The notes: generated by a model not told the origin, from the letters alone. DNA of 17,665 bases from an uncultured Desulfobacterales bacterium (GCA_947259865.1 CAMYNZ010000024.1:1-17665), one strand, 5' to 3'; shown: positions 1 to 7,312, counted from the first letter of the stretch. Numbers and translations: made by a program.

Positions 1-40
1 GGTGAGCCTGTAATAAAAAAAGAATCCATCCGAATTTTAA

Positions 41-57
41 TCCCGCTATAAGCGGGA
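41..57. repeat. Perfect 7-bp hairpin TCCCGCT/AGCGGGA
   Basis: TCCCGCT at 41-47 and AGCGGGA at 51-57 form a perfect inverted repeat with a 3-nt loop. No T-run follows on the + strand. On the minus strand a weak TTAAAATT tract follows, so it may be a decayed terminator for leftward transcription. Function unknown. Confidence 0.5.
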
Positions 58-141
58 GCAACGGGCTCAACGGGTCAACCCAATTTCTATGTGAGCATTT
101 TGAGCCGGCCTGCGATGCACCTTAATTTATGGGTTACAGAT

Positions 142-170
142 GCTGAGCCCCGCCTGCGGGGCAACGCAGC
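142..170. repeat. GC-rich hairpin GCCCCGC/GCGGGGC
   Basis: GCCCCGC (147-153) pairs with GCGGGGC (156-162). GCTG (142-145) and CAGC (167-170) can extend the stem past a small bulge. There is no adjacent T-run on either strand, so it does not look like an intrinsic terminator. It could be a REP-like element or a processing signal. Confidence 0.5.
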
Positions 171-326
171 ACTGGATCCCTAGACGCATTTTTCAGGTGG
201 CTTCTAATTAACCACGGGGACAATTGCTTTTAATACAGCTCCGCTTGGTCAATTCCATGCTGAATATGAATTAACTGCCTGAAATATTATATAATATATC
301 AGCTTTTTTCCGACGGCTTTTTCTAT

Positions 327-351
327 AAAAAAAGCAAAGCCACGGCTTTGC
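327..351 (-). terminator. Rho-independent terminator facing left
   Basis: GCAAAGCC (334-341) and GGCTTTGC (344-351) are a perfect 8-bp inverted repeat. Read on the minus strand, the stem is followed at once by seven T residues (complement of the A-run at 327-333), the classic intrinsic terminator layout. On the + strand the tract after the stem is only GCGTTTT, so the leftward reading is clearly better. No recognised gene on the minus strand between here and mraZ needs it, which is why a small leftward transcript is proposed in the findings. Confidence 0.65.
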
Positions 352-535
352 AAGCGTTTTGGGTTTCAACCAATACCCAGTGTTTAAGGAGGTCCCGGAT
401 TAGTAATTTCGGGTAGGCTATCTGTAACATCTTACCGAATATTAAGTATGGGTAATCAATAGATTTAGAATGGCAGTATAGCATATCTGAAGAAAAAGAA
501 CAAACAGATAAAAGAGTTTATCATTGTAATTTCAG

Positions 536-567
536 GTGGTTAAAATCCATCAGCTGATAGTGGTTAA
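536..567. repeat. Palindrome flanked by GTGGTTAA direct repeats
   Basis: The 10-bp palindrome ATCAGCTGAT (549-558) lies between two copies of GTGGTTAA (536-543 and 560-567). The arrangement resembles an operator, but no regulator or partner gene can be named. Confidence 0.35.
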
Positions 568-616
568 CGCTTAATCGGCTTGAAGTTGTATTTGCTCATA
601 CCAATTAACGATATTC

Positions 617-642
617 TATCACTTTACTCCACAATACTCCAC
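617..642 (-). promoter_or_regulatory. Leftward MraZ-type box array, three boxes
   Basis: Read on the minus strand, GTGGAG (642-637), GTGGAG (632-627) and the weaker GTGATA (622-617) occur at exact 10-bp spacing. The same box GTGGAG with the same 10-bp period forms the array in front of mraZ at 756-781. MraZ is known to bind its own operator as short G-rich direct repeats about 10 bp apart. This copy lies about 115 bp from the mraZ array and points away from mraZ. It could control a divergent transcript or help form a loop with the proximal array. Confidence 0.5.
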
Positions 643-683
643 AACCATTTTTAATTTACTTGCCTATTTAACATTAATAAATT

Positions 684-712
684 ATTATATAAAACAAACT
701 ACGATAAGTGAT
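684..712 (-). promoter_or_regulatory. Possible leftward sigma70 promoter
   Basis: On the minus strand a perfect TATAAT (689-684) has ATCACT (712-707) 17 bp upstream, which matches TTGACA at only three of six positions. The region is AT-rich, so a chance -10 match is quite possible. It is listed because it would place the leftward box array just downstream of a start site, as in the mraZ arrangement. Confidence 0.25.
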
Positions 713-717
713 TTTTC

Positions 718-746
718 TTGACAGTTATTGAAAAATATACTTTGAT
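718..746 (+). promoter_or_regulatory. Probable sigma70 promoter of mraZ and the dcw operon
   Basis: A perfect -35 hexamer TTGACA (718-723) is followed after 17 bp by TTTGAT (741-746), which matches TATAAT at four of six positions. Transcription would start near 753, directly before the MraZ box array, so bound MraZ would block initiation. No other position upstream of mraZ combines a good -35 box with a suitable spacer. Confidence 0.6.
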
Positions 747-755
747 ATATAGATC

Positions 756-781
756 GTGGAGAAATGTGGGTAAATAGGGTT
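756..781 (+). promoter_or_regulatory. MraZ operator, three boxes upstream of mraZ
   Basis: GTGGAG (756-761), GTGGGT (766-771) and AGGGTT (776-781) repeat every 10 bp between the predicted transcription start and the mraZ ATG at 787. This fits the TGGGN-type direct repeats known as MraZ binding sites in E. coli and mycoplasmas, and implies autoregulation of the cluster. The last box is only 5 bp from the start codon, so it may also take the place of the ribosome binding site; no classical AGGAGG is present. Confidence 0.7.
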
Positions 782-786
782 AACAT

Positions 787-1236
787 ATGTTGTTCCGTGG
801 AAGTTCATTTCATACCATTGATGCTAAAGGGCGCCTAATTATACCGGCGCGATTTCGGGAGATCATCAGGGATGGTGACAAACCCGGTGTTATGCTTTCT
901 AAAATGGATACGGGCCTGGTTGCATACACCTTTGCGGAATGGTTTAAATTAGAAGAAAAAATTCTGTCCCTGGCAGAGAAAAGTGATACCATGCGCCGTT
1001 TCAGACGGGTGTTTATCGGTGCCGCATCCGAATGCAACTGTGATAAACAGGATCGTATCCTGATACCCGCTCCTTTAAGGCTATACGCCGGATTTAACAA
1101 GGAGATTGTCCTGGTCGGGGTACTCGATCATTTTGAAATCTGGTCCAGAGCAAACTGGGAACAAGAGAATGCAGCCCTGGAAAAGGATTTGAAAAAGGAG
1201 GCGGTCAGAGACGAAATCACAAAATTAGGCCTTTGA
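787..1236 (+). CDS. mraZ: Transcriptional regulator MraZ
   Basis: MraZ is the DNA-binding autoregulator that heads most dcw clusters. The 149-residue product has the family's usual length and two SpoVT/AbrB-like halves, each with the diagnostic DxxxR motif: D12-A-K-G-R16 followed by LIIPARFRE, and D86-K-Q-D-R90 followed by ILIPAPLR. The start is the ATG at 787, the only one that gives the canonical N-terminus MLFRGSSFHTID. The upstream box array at 756-781 is the expected target of the protein itself. The rsmH start follows the stop by 4 bp, so the two are probably translated together. Identification is secure; the regulatory effect is inferred from the family. Confidence 0.96.
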   Translation: MLFRGSSFHTIDAKGRLIIPARFREIIRDGDKPGVMLSKMDTGLVAYTFAEWFKLEEKILSLAEKSDTMRRFRRVFIGAASECNCDKQDRILIPAPLRLYAGFNKEIVLVGVLDHFEIWSRANWEQENAALEKDLKKEAVRDEITKLGL

Positions 1237-1240
1237 TTTT

Positions 1241-2176
1241 ATGCCCTCCATTCACATACCGGTTATGCTGGCCGAGGTGGTTCGTTTTTTGAATTGCAGG
1301 CCCGGAAAAATCTATATTGATGGCACCCTTGGCGGTGCGGGTCACGCCAGAGCTATCTGTGACCACATCACCCCGGATGGGGTTTTAATCGGCATAGATC
1401 AGGATAAAGATGCAATTCGCAGCGCAAAAAAATCGCTGAAACCATGTAAGGCAACGCAGTATCTGGTCCACGAAAATTTTGTGAACCTGCCGGTAATTAT
1501 GGCGCGCTATCACATTGCAGCGGCAGACGGCATCTTTCTCGATCTGGGTCTGTCCTTGGATCAACTCAAATCAAGCGGCCGGGGCTTCAGTTTCAGCACC
1601 GATGAGCCCCTTGATATGCGCATGAATACGGATACCGAGCTCCAAGCGGCCGATATCGTCAACTCGGAGAGCGAAGCGGCCTTAAATAATATTTTTAGGA
1701 ATTTCGGCGAAGAGCGCTGGTCGAAACGAATCGCTAAAAAAATAGTTCAAAAAAGAAGACAGGAAAAAATCCGGTCCAGCCAACAGCTGGTAAATATCAT
1801 TGGCACGGCGATACCCCAAAAAGCATTTGCCCAAAAGATTCATCCGGCCACGCGCGTTTTTATGGCGCTCAGAATCGCGGTCAATCGGGAACTGGAAAAT
1901 CTGGAGTCAATCCTGAAATCCGCGCTGGACATATTAAATCCCGGTGGCCGGATTTGCGTTTTATCCTTTCACTCCCTTGAAGACCGGATTGTCAAAACAC
2001 ATATGAAAGCGTGGCAAAAAGGATGCACCTGCCCGTCGGATTTTCCGCAATGCGTCTGCGGCCAAAAACCCCGGGGGCGGATTTTAACCAAAAAAGTAGT
2101 GCGACCCACGCAAGGGGAAATCGAAATCAATCCCATGGCCAGAAGCACAAAGCTCCGGGCCGCGGAAAAACTTTAG
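1241..2176 (+). CDS. rsmH: 16S rRNA (cytosine(1402)-N(4))-methyltransferase RsmH
   Basis: RsmH (MraW) transfers a methyl group from S-adenosylmethionine to N4 of C1402 in 16S rRNA, in the cytoplasm. The 311-residue protein has normal family length. It begins with the typical HIPVMLAEVV segment and carries the SAM-binding motif DGTLGGAGH (27-35), the GIDQD acidic residue (D53) and the DLGLSLDQ motif from residue 101. The C-terminal CTCP...CVCG segment and the final PMARSTKLRAAE are also hallmarks. The ATG start lies 4 bp after the mraZ stop; no strong ribosome binding site is seen, so coupling to mraZ is likely. Residue content is ordinary. Confidence 0.97.
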   Translation: MPSIHIPVMLAEVVRFLNCRPGKIYIDGTLGGAGHARAICDHITPDGVLIGIDQDKDAIRSAKKSLKPCKATQYLVHENFVNLPVIMARYHIAAADGIFLDLGLSLDQLKSSGRGFSFSTDEPLDMRMNTDTELQAADIVNSESEAALNNIFRNFGEERWSKRIAKKIVQKRRQEKIRSSQQLVNIIGTAIPQKAFAQKIHPATRVFMALRIAVNRELENLESILKSALDILNPGGRICVLSFHSLEDRIVKTHMKAWQKGCTCPSDFPQCVCGQKPRGRILTKKVVRPTQGEIEINPMARSTKLRAAEKL

Positions 2177-2189
2177 TTGCGATGATAGG

Positions 2190-2483
2190 ATGAAAAAAAA
2201 ACCCAAAAAGTCTCGCAACATAAAAATGATGTCGATCTGGTTTTCAATTATGCTGATCTTCATCTCCGAATTGCTGCTTTATACCTGGTGCAGAGTTCAA
2301 AGTGTACAACTGGGTTATGCGATATCGCAATTAACCGAGACGAATCATACGCGGATGACCATGCAAAACAATTTAAAGATTGAGTATGCGCGTTTGAAAT
2401 CTCCGAATCGTATTGTAAATATTGCCACAAACCGGCTTGGATTGATTATGCCGACATCCAAGCAAATTATTATTATTCCATGA
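2190..2483 (+). CDS. ftsL: Cell division protein FtsL
   Basis: This 97-residue protein has the FtsL layout: a lysine-rich cytoplasmic tail (residues 1-13), one membrane span (about 14-33) and a periplasmic heptad-like segment ending in the FtsL/DivIC signature (about 70-90, SPNRIVNIATNRLGL). FtsL forms a complex with FtsB and FtsQ that activates FtsWI at the septum. Sequence identity in this family is low, so the call rests on topology, size and position between rsmH and ftsI. It starts 13 bp after the rsmH stop and its last bases overlap ftsI by ATGA. The second to fourth codons form a run of nine A residues (2193-2201), a possible slippage site. Confidence 0.88.
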   Translation: MKKKPKKSRNIKMMSIWFSIMLIFISELLLYTWCRVQSVQLGYAISQLTETNHTRMTMQNNLKIEYARLKSPNRIVNIATNRLGLIMPTSKQIIIIP

Positions 2484-4216
2484 GCGCACCCGCAAAAAAA
2501 TATTTAAATTATCGAGTGATCTTGATCGCTTTCTTATTTATGACTTGTTTTACGGTCATCGGCGTAAAAGCTGTCTATTTGCAAATTTATCGTGGCTCAT
2601 GGCTGGCGCAATTGGCAGCCGACCAGTACGAAATAACATCTCGATCCTCCGGAAACCGGGGCACAATTTATGACCGAAACTTAACGGAAATGGCAGTCAG
2701 TTTAAAAGTCACCTCCATCGCTGCCTATCCCCGCCAAATTGAAGATCTTGGTTCAACCGCCAGCGCGATGGCCAAGGCCCTGAATATTGACCGCAAAAGT
2801 TTGTCCCGCAAACTTGGCTCCCAAAAATCTTTTGTATGGATCAAAAGACAGGCCAGCCCCAAGGAAACAGCGGCAATAAAGAACCCGCAGCATTTGGGAA
2901 TCGGCTTCATTCCCGAATATAATCGATTTTATCCAAACAAAACGCTGGCCGCTCAGGCTATCGGATTTACCGGCATTGATGGTGAAGGTCTGGAAGGGGT
3001 TGAATTCTATTACGATCGCTATCTGATGGGTATCAAAGGCAATTACACCGTATTAAGAGATGCACACGGTAACGGCTTCATATCAGCAGATAACAATCAC
3101 CCCGACACCAGCGGTCATAATCTGATTTTAACGATTGACCGCAACATTCAATATATATCCGAAAAAGCCCTGGAAGATACGGTGAAAACCTTTTCAGCCA
3201 AGTCCGGCATTGCGATTGTAATGAACCCAAAAACCGGTGCTATTTTGGCACTGGCACATTATCCGTTATTCAATCCGAATACCTTTGCACAATATGATCG
3301 CGAACGCTGGCGAAACCGGGCGATAACCGATCCGTTTGAGCCCGGCTCGACCATGAAAATTTTCAGTGCCACAGCTGCCATTGAATCCGGAGGATCTTCA
3401 CCTAATTCAATTTTTTTCTGTGAAAATGGCGCTTACAGGATCGGCAGCAACGTCGTTCATGACCTGGGTTCGTATGGCTGGCTGTCACTGCAGAATATCA
3501 TTAAATATTCCAGCAACATCGGTGCTGTTAAAGTCAGCGAAATGATCGGACCGGAACTTTTATATAAAACGTTGCGCGACTTTGGTTTCGGAGAAAAAAC
3601 AGCGGTGGACTGCCCCGGGGAAACCGCCGGGAGCCTGACGCACTACAAAAAATGGTCCAAATTAGATGCCGGGGCAATCTCCTTTGGCCACGGCATTTCG
3701 GTATCCGCTGTACAGCTCGTAACCGCTGTTTCGGCCATCGCCAATGACGGCTTTCTTATGAAGCCTTATCTTGTAAAAGAGATAACGGATCAGAATGGAA
3801 ACAGTATCCACCGGTTTGAACCCCGCAAAATCCGGCGTGTCATTTCATCAGAAACGGCCCGTACAGTAAGTAAAATGATGCAGACGGTTATTACAAAAGG
3901 CGGCACCGGGGTCAGGGCTTCACTTGAAGGATACGCGGTTTGCGGTAAGACGGGCACGACGCAGAAAATCAGCGAACAAGGCACGTATGTCGAAGGAAAA
4001 TATATCGCCTCTTTTATAGGCTTTACCCCTGCCCAAAAGCCTGAAATCGCGATTTTGGTTGTTATTGACGAACCCCAGGATAAATATTACGGCGGCCTCG
4101 TGGCTGCACCGGTATTCAAAAAAATCGCTCACGAGACGCTCATTTACCTGAATATCCCTCCCGGCAAAGATTTAAACCGATTGACGGTATCGCGGAAAGG
4201 CGGGGCCAAAGGTTGA
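2480..4216 (+). CDS. ftsI: Septal peptidoglycan transpeptidase FtsI (PBP3, class B PBP)
   Basis: FtsI crosslinks septal peptidoglycan as partner of FtsW. The 578-residue protein has a short cytoplasmic tail, one N-terminal membrane span (about 13-33), the PBP dimerisation region with the GNRGTIYDRN segment, and a transpeptidase domain. All three active-site motifs are present: S290-T-M-K293 (catalytic serine and lysine), S344-S-N346, and K490-T-G-T493. It ends about 85 residues after KTGT with no PASTA domains, so it is FtsI-like rather than SpoVD- or PBP2x-like. The ATG overlaps the ftsL stop (ATGA) and the stop overlaps the next gene's TTG (TTGA), so translation is coupled on both sides. 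Confidence 0.95.
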   Translation: MSAPAKKYLNYRVILIAFLFMTCFTVIGVKAVYLQIYRGSWLAQLAADQYEITSRSSGNRGTIYDRNLTEMAVSLKVTSIAAYPRQIEDLGSTASAMAKALNIDRKSLSRKLGSQKSFVWIKRQASPKETAAIKNPQHLGIGFIPEYNRFYPNKTLAAQAIGFTGIDGEGLEGVEFYYDRYLMGIKGNYTVLRDAHGNGFISADNNHPDTSGHNLILTIDRNIQYISEKALEDTVKTFSAKSGIAIVMNPKTGAILALAHYPLFNPNTFAQYDRERWRNRAITDPFEPGSTMKIFSATAAIESGGSSPNSIFFCENGAYRIGSNVVHDLGSYGWLSLQNIIKYSSNIGAVKVSEMIGPELLYKTLRDFGFGEKTAVDCPGETAGSLTHYKKWSKLDAGAISFGHGISVSAVQLVTAVSAIANDGFLMKPYLVKEITDQNGNSIHRFEPRKIRRVISSETARTVSKMMQTVITKGGTGVRASLEGYAVCGKTGTTQKISEQGTYVEGKYIASFIGFTPAQKPEIAILVVIDEPQDKYYGGLVAAPVFKKIAHETLIYLNIPPGKDLNRLTVSRKGGAKG

Positions 4217-7200
4217 AACTTTTTAAACTACTATCGTCAATTAATCCCGGGAGCGTTTCCGGCCTCAAAACAGATTCCGGCGGGAACAATATCGGTGATG
4301 GACCGGATATCACGTCCATTCATTATCGTTCTCAGGATGTCAAACCCGGCGGCTTATTTGTGGCCATCCCGGGGTTGGCCGCCGATGGCCATGATTTTAT
4401 TGATTCAGCCCTGCAAAAAGGCGCCCTTGCAATCGTAACCCAGAAAAGGGTGAAAAACCAAACTATTAGCATAGAGGTTGACAATACCCGTATGGCCCTG
4501 GCTGCCCTTTCGGCAAAGTTTTATGGCCATCCTTCAGCCTATTTATTTCTTATTGGTATAACCGGGACAAACGGCAAAACCACTACGGCTTATTTGATCG
4601 AAAACATCCTGGCCAGTGCTGGGTATAGAGTTGGCGTCATTGGAACCGTCAATTATCGCTATGCCGGAAAAACTTTTGAGAATCCGGTTACCACACCCGA
4701 ATCTCTGGATCTTCAGCGTATTCTGGCGCAGATGCGGCAGGCAGGGATCACCCATGTGGTGCTGGAGGTGTCTTCCCATGCGCTCGATCTTTACCGGGTG
4801 GCGGAATGCTGGATGGATGTCGGTGTATTCACCAATTTAACTCAGGATCATCTGGATTACCACAAATCGATGAATGCCTATTGGGCCTGCAAAAAAAAAC
4901 TGTTTACGGAAAATCTTTCTCTTGGGCCTAAAAAAGGTCGCACCCTGGCGGTCATCAACGGCGATGACCCCAAAGGTCAAGAACTTCTCGATATGCTCTC
5001 CATACCCTGTATATCGATCGGTCTCTCTCCGGATAGAATGATATGGCCCCAGAATGTTCAAAGCGACCAATCCGGCATACGGACCCGCATTACAACTCCT
5101 GATGGTGCGCTGGATGTGTCATCCTTGCTTGTGGGGAAACACAATCTGGAAAACATGCTGTGCGCCGCCGCCACCGGGATAGCCCTTAAAGTGCCTCTGG
5201 CGAAGATTAAGTCCGGATTAGAGCAAACCACTTATGTACCGGGGCGTCTTGAACCCATTCAAAACAATAATGGCTATTCTATCTATGTCGATTACGCGCA
5301 CACCCCCGATGCTTTACAAAATGTGCTTTCAGCCCTGCGTGCCGTAACGGGTGAAAAAATAATCTGTATATTTGGTTGTGGAGGTGACAGAGACAGAAAA
5401 AAAAGACCCCAGATGGGTGAAATCGCAGCTAAACTTTGTGACGTATCAATTATAACATCAGATAATCCGCGATCTGAAGAACCCTTGTTTATAATCGAGG
5501 AAATTCTTCAGGGTACCCGCAAGATATGCAGCCGGGAATATACCCCAGCAGACCTTCTAAATGCATATGAGAATAAAGGATTTGTGGTTGAACCTGACCG
5601 CAAAAAAGCCATACAGCTCGGAATAATTGCAGCCCGACCCGGTGATACCTTGCTTATTGCAGGCAAGGGGCATGAAACCTACCAGATCATCGGGCATAAA
5701 GTCATTGATTTTGATGATCGCAACGAAGCAAAAAAGGCGATTTCCGAAATAACGGTTCACGGTTCAACTGCATCGCCAGGCGGCAATCCAAAACCCGAAT
5801 TCCAAAATCTGCAATCCGTAACCCGTAATCCGGTCTCATGGACAACAGCAGATTTGCTCCAAGCAACCGGTGCGGACCTTGTTAGCGGGGATATTTCGGA
5901 CACATTTACCGGTATCGGCATTGACTCGCGCAACATCTCTGCCGGGGAATTGTTTGTTGCAATCAAAGGGGAGCTTCATGATGGCCACAGTTTTGCAGAT
6001 GCCGTGATACAAGGTGGTGTCCGGGGAATTGTGGTCAACAAGGACCGGATGGCCGCGCTTCCATACGTGGATTGGCAAAAAAAGGGCATTGCCTGTTTGG
6101 CGGTCAATGATACAACCCGTGCCCTTGGTGATCTTGCCGCCTTTCATCGAAACCGAACCAACGTTTTGGTAGTGGCCATAACCGGCTCAAACGGCAAAAC
6201 GACCACCCGGGAAATGACAGTGGCCATCGTGTCCCGGCACTTTAACACGTTATCAAGTAGCAAAAATTACAACAACGAAATTGGTGTACCGCTGACCCTT
6301 TTCTCGCTTAATTCCAGCCATCAATGGGCTGTGGTTGAGTTGGGTATGAACGCTCCCGGGGAGATAGATCGCCTGGCTGAAATCTGCCGGCCGGAGATCG
6401 GGGTTATCACCAATATTGGTCCGGTTCATCTGGAAGGAGTCGGTTCTATAGACGGCGTTATGCGGGCCAAAGGCGAGCTGCTCCCTCGGATCAAGCCCGC
6501 AGGAACTGCCATCTTGAATGCGGACGATCGCAGAGTCTTAAACCTGGCTGCAAAAACTGACAGAGCAGTGCTTTTTTTTGGGAAATCCGAAATGGCGCAG
6601 GTCAGGGCATTGCGGGTGAAAGCCGGCGGTTTGGGGACCTCCTTTAACTTGGCATTGCCCCGAGCGCAAACCCGCGTCGATCTGAAAATACCAGGTGCTT
6701 TTATGGTTTCGAATGCACTGGCGGCAGCGGCCGTAGGGTATTATATCGGCCTGGGCGCTGAAGAAATCAAAGCCGGTCTTGAAAAATTTCAGCCGGTGCG
6801 GGGGCGTATGACGATTCTTGAAACCGCAAACGGTATCCATATCATAGACGATACTTACAATGCCAACCCGGAGTCAATGAAAGCAGCCCTGGCGACTCTC
6901 AAAAAATTAAAAAAGAATAAGCGCAGCGTTTTCGTGATCGGTGATATGCTTGAACTGGGAGATCAGGCCGAATCGTTGCATCACAAAATCGGCGCTGTGG
7001 CGGTCCGCTCGGGAATTACCCGGTTGTATTCAACCGGTGCATTTGCAGATAATGTGGCAGCCGGGGCCCGCAGCAAAAATATGAATCCCCATAATATTTT
7101 TACCGGCGGCAAACAAGAAATACTGGAAGAATTGAAATGCTGGCTGAAACCCGACGATTGGATTCTGATCAAAGGTTCCAGGGGGATGAGAATGGAAGAT

Positions 7201-7230
7201 ATCGTGGAAGGATTGATGAATGAAGATTGA
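4213..7230 (+). CDS. murE-murF: Fused MurE-MurF: UDP-MurNAc-tripeptide synthetase and D-Ala-D-Ala ligase
   Basis: One uninterrupted 1005-residue reading frame encodes two consecutive cytoplasmic Mur ligases. The MurE half (about 1-512) adds meso-diaminopimelate to UDP-MurNAc-L-Ala-D-Glu. It has the ATP loop GTNGKTTT (118-125), EVSSHAL, and D417-N-P-R420, the motif typical of diaminopimelate-specific rather than lysine-specific MurE. The MurF half (about 541-1005) adds D-Ala-D-Ala. It has its own ATP loop GSNGKTTT (658-665), NYNNEIGVPLT and DTYNANPESM. A linker of about 28 residues rich in P, N, S and Q joins them. Both halves look complete, so both activities are probably retained. The start is a TTG overlapping the ftsI stop as TTGA, giving MKLFKLLSSINPG. 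MurE-MurF fusions are known elsewhere, for example in Bordetella. Confidence 0.95.
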   Translation: MKLFKLLSSINPGSVSGLKTDSGGNNIGDGPDITSIHYRSQDVKPGGLFVAIPGLAADGHDFIDSALQKGALAIVTQKRVKNQTISIEVDNTRMALAALSAKFYGHPSAYLFLIGITGTNGKTTTAYLIENILASAGYRVGVIGTVNYRYAGKTFENPVTTPESLDLQRILAQMRQAGITHVVLEVSSHALDLYRVAECWMDVGVFTNLTQDHLDYHKSMNAYWACKKKLFTENLSLGPKKGRTLAVINGDDPKGQELLDMLSIPCISIGLSPDRMIWPQNVQSDQSGIRTRITTPDGALDVSSLLVGKHNLENMLCAAATGIALKVPLAKIKSGLEQTTYVPGRLEPIQNNNGYSIYVDYAHTPDALQNVLSALRAVTGEKIICIFGCGGDRDRKKRPQMGEIAAKLCDVSIITSDNPRSEEPLFIIEEILQGTRKICSREYTPADLLNAYENKGFVVEPDRKKAIQLGIIAARPGDTLLIAGKGHETYQIIGHKVIDFDDRNEAKKAISEITVHGSTASPGGNPKPEFQNLQSVTRNPVSWTTADLLQATGADLVSGDISDTFTGIGIDSRNISAGELFVAIKGELHDGHSFADAVIQGGVRGIVVNKDRMAALPYVDWQKKGIACLAVNDTTRALGDLAAFHRNRTNVLVVAITGSNGKTTTREMTVAIVSRHFNTLSSSKNYNNEIGVPLTLFSLNSSHQWAVVELGMNAPGEIDRLAEICRPEIGVITNIGPVHLEGVGSIDGVMRAKGELLPRIKPAGTAILNADDRRVLNLAAKTDRAVLFFGKSEMAQVRALRVKAGGLGTSFNLALPRAQTRVDLKIPGAFMVSNALAAAAVGYYIGLGAEEIKAGLEKFQPVRGRMTILETANGIHIIDDTYNANPESMKAALATLKKLKKNKRSVFVIGDMLELGDQAESLHHKIGAVAVRSGITRLYSTGAFADNVAAGARSKNMNPHNIFTGGKQEILEELKCWLKPDDWILIKGSRGMRMEDIVEGLMNED
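5754..5833 (+). repeat. Repeat-like linker DNA inside murE-murF
   Basis: The DNA coding for the interdomain linker begins with GGTTCACGGTTCAAC (5754-5768), which resembles the GTTCAAGGTTCAAC repeats of the intergenic spacers. It ends with three tandem heptamers, AATCCGT, AACCCGT and AATCCGG (5813-5833). No other part of the gene looks like this. The segment may be a former murE/murF spacer that became translated. Confidence 0.45.
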
Positions 7231-7312
7231 AAATTGACTATTGAACATCAATACGGGATTGATGCTTAAATCACTATTCTTCAATCTTAAATCGACAATA
7301 TTAAATCACTAT
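7222..7312. repeat. Nested inverted repeats and TTAAATC repeats before mraY
   Basis: This 80-bp spacer is AT-rich and structured. AAGATTGAA (7223-7231, over the murF stop) pairs with TTCAATCTT (7280-7288). Inside lies the hairpin CATCAAT/ATTGATG (7246-7252 and 7258-7264, 5-nt loop). The 12-mer TTAAATCACTAT occurs at 7266-7277 and again at 7301-7312, where it covers the first two bases of the mraY start codon; a third TTAAATC lies at 7287-7293. No T-run or good promoter was seen. Confidence 0.5.

Larger units (their letters stand above)
1..786. other. Non-coding leader upstream of mraZ
   Basis: No convincing protein gene is visible on either strand in this stretch. It is AT-rich from about 280 onward. 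It contains two GC-rich hairpins in its first 170 bases, a leftward-facing intrinsic terminator, a palindrome between direct repeats, a leftward three-box MraZ-like array, and the promoter and operator of mraZ; each is listed separately. Short open frames exist on the minus strand (12 codons at 564-599 and 54 codons at 323-484), but neither shows a recognisable protein or a good ribosome binding site. The gene upstream of the cluster lies outside the window. Confidence 0.7.

Noticed and set aside
200..260. Possible insertion sequence remnant on the minus strand
   Set aside because: A short frame (MELTKRSCIKSNCPRG) is open, but no transposase motif, terminal repeat or target duplication could be shown.
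323..484. 54-codon open frame on the minus strand upstream of mraZ
   Set aside because: It has no ribosome binding site, no recognised family, and its end runs through the terminator stem at 334-351, so it is more likely chance or a remnant than a gene.
2011..2193. 60-residue + strand open frame over the end of rsmH
   Set aside because: It lies out of frame inside conserved rsmH motifs and has no family likeness; an alternate-frame shadow.
7234..7262. Internal promoter before mraY (TTGACT)
   Set aside because: The -35 match is good, but no hexamer at 16-18 bp matches TATAAT at more than three positions.
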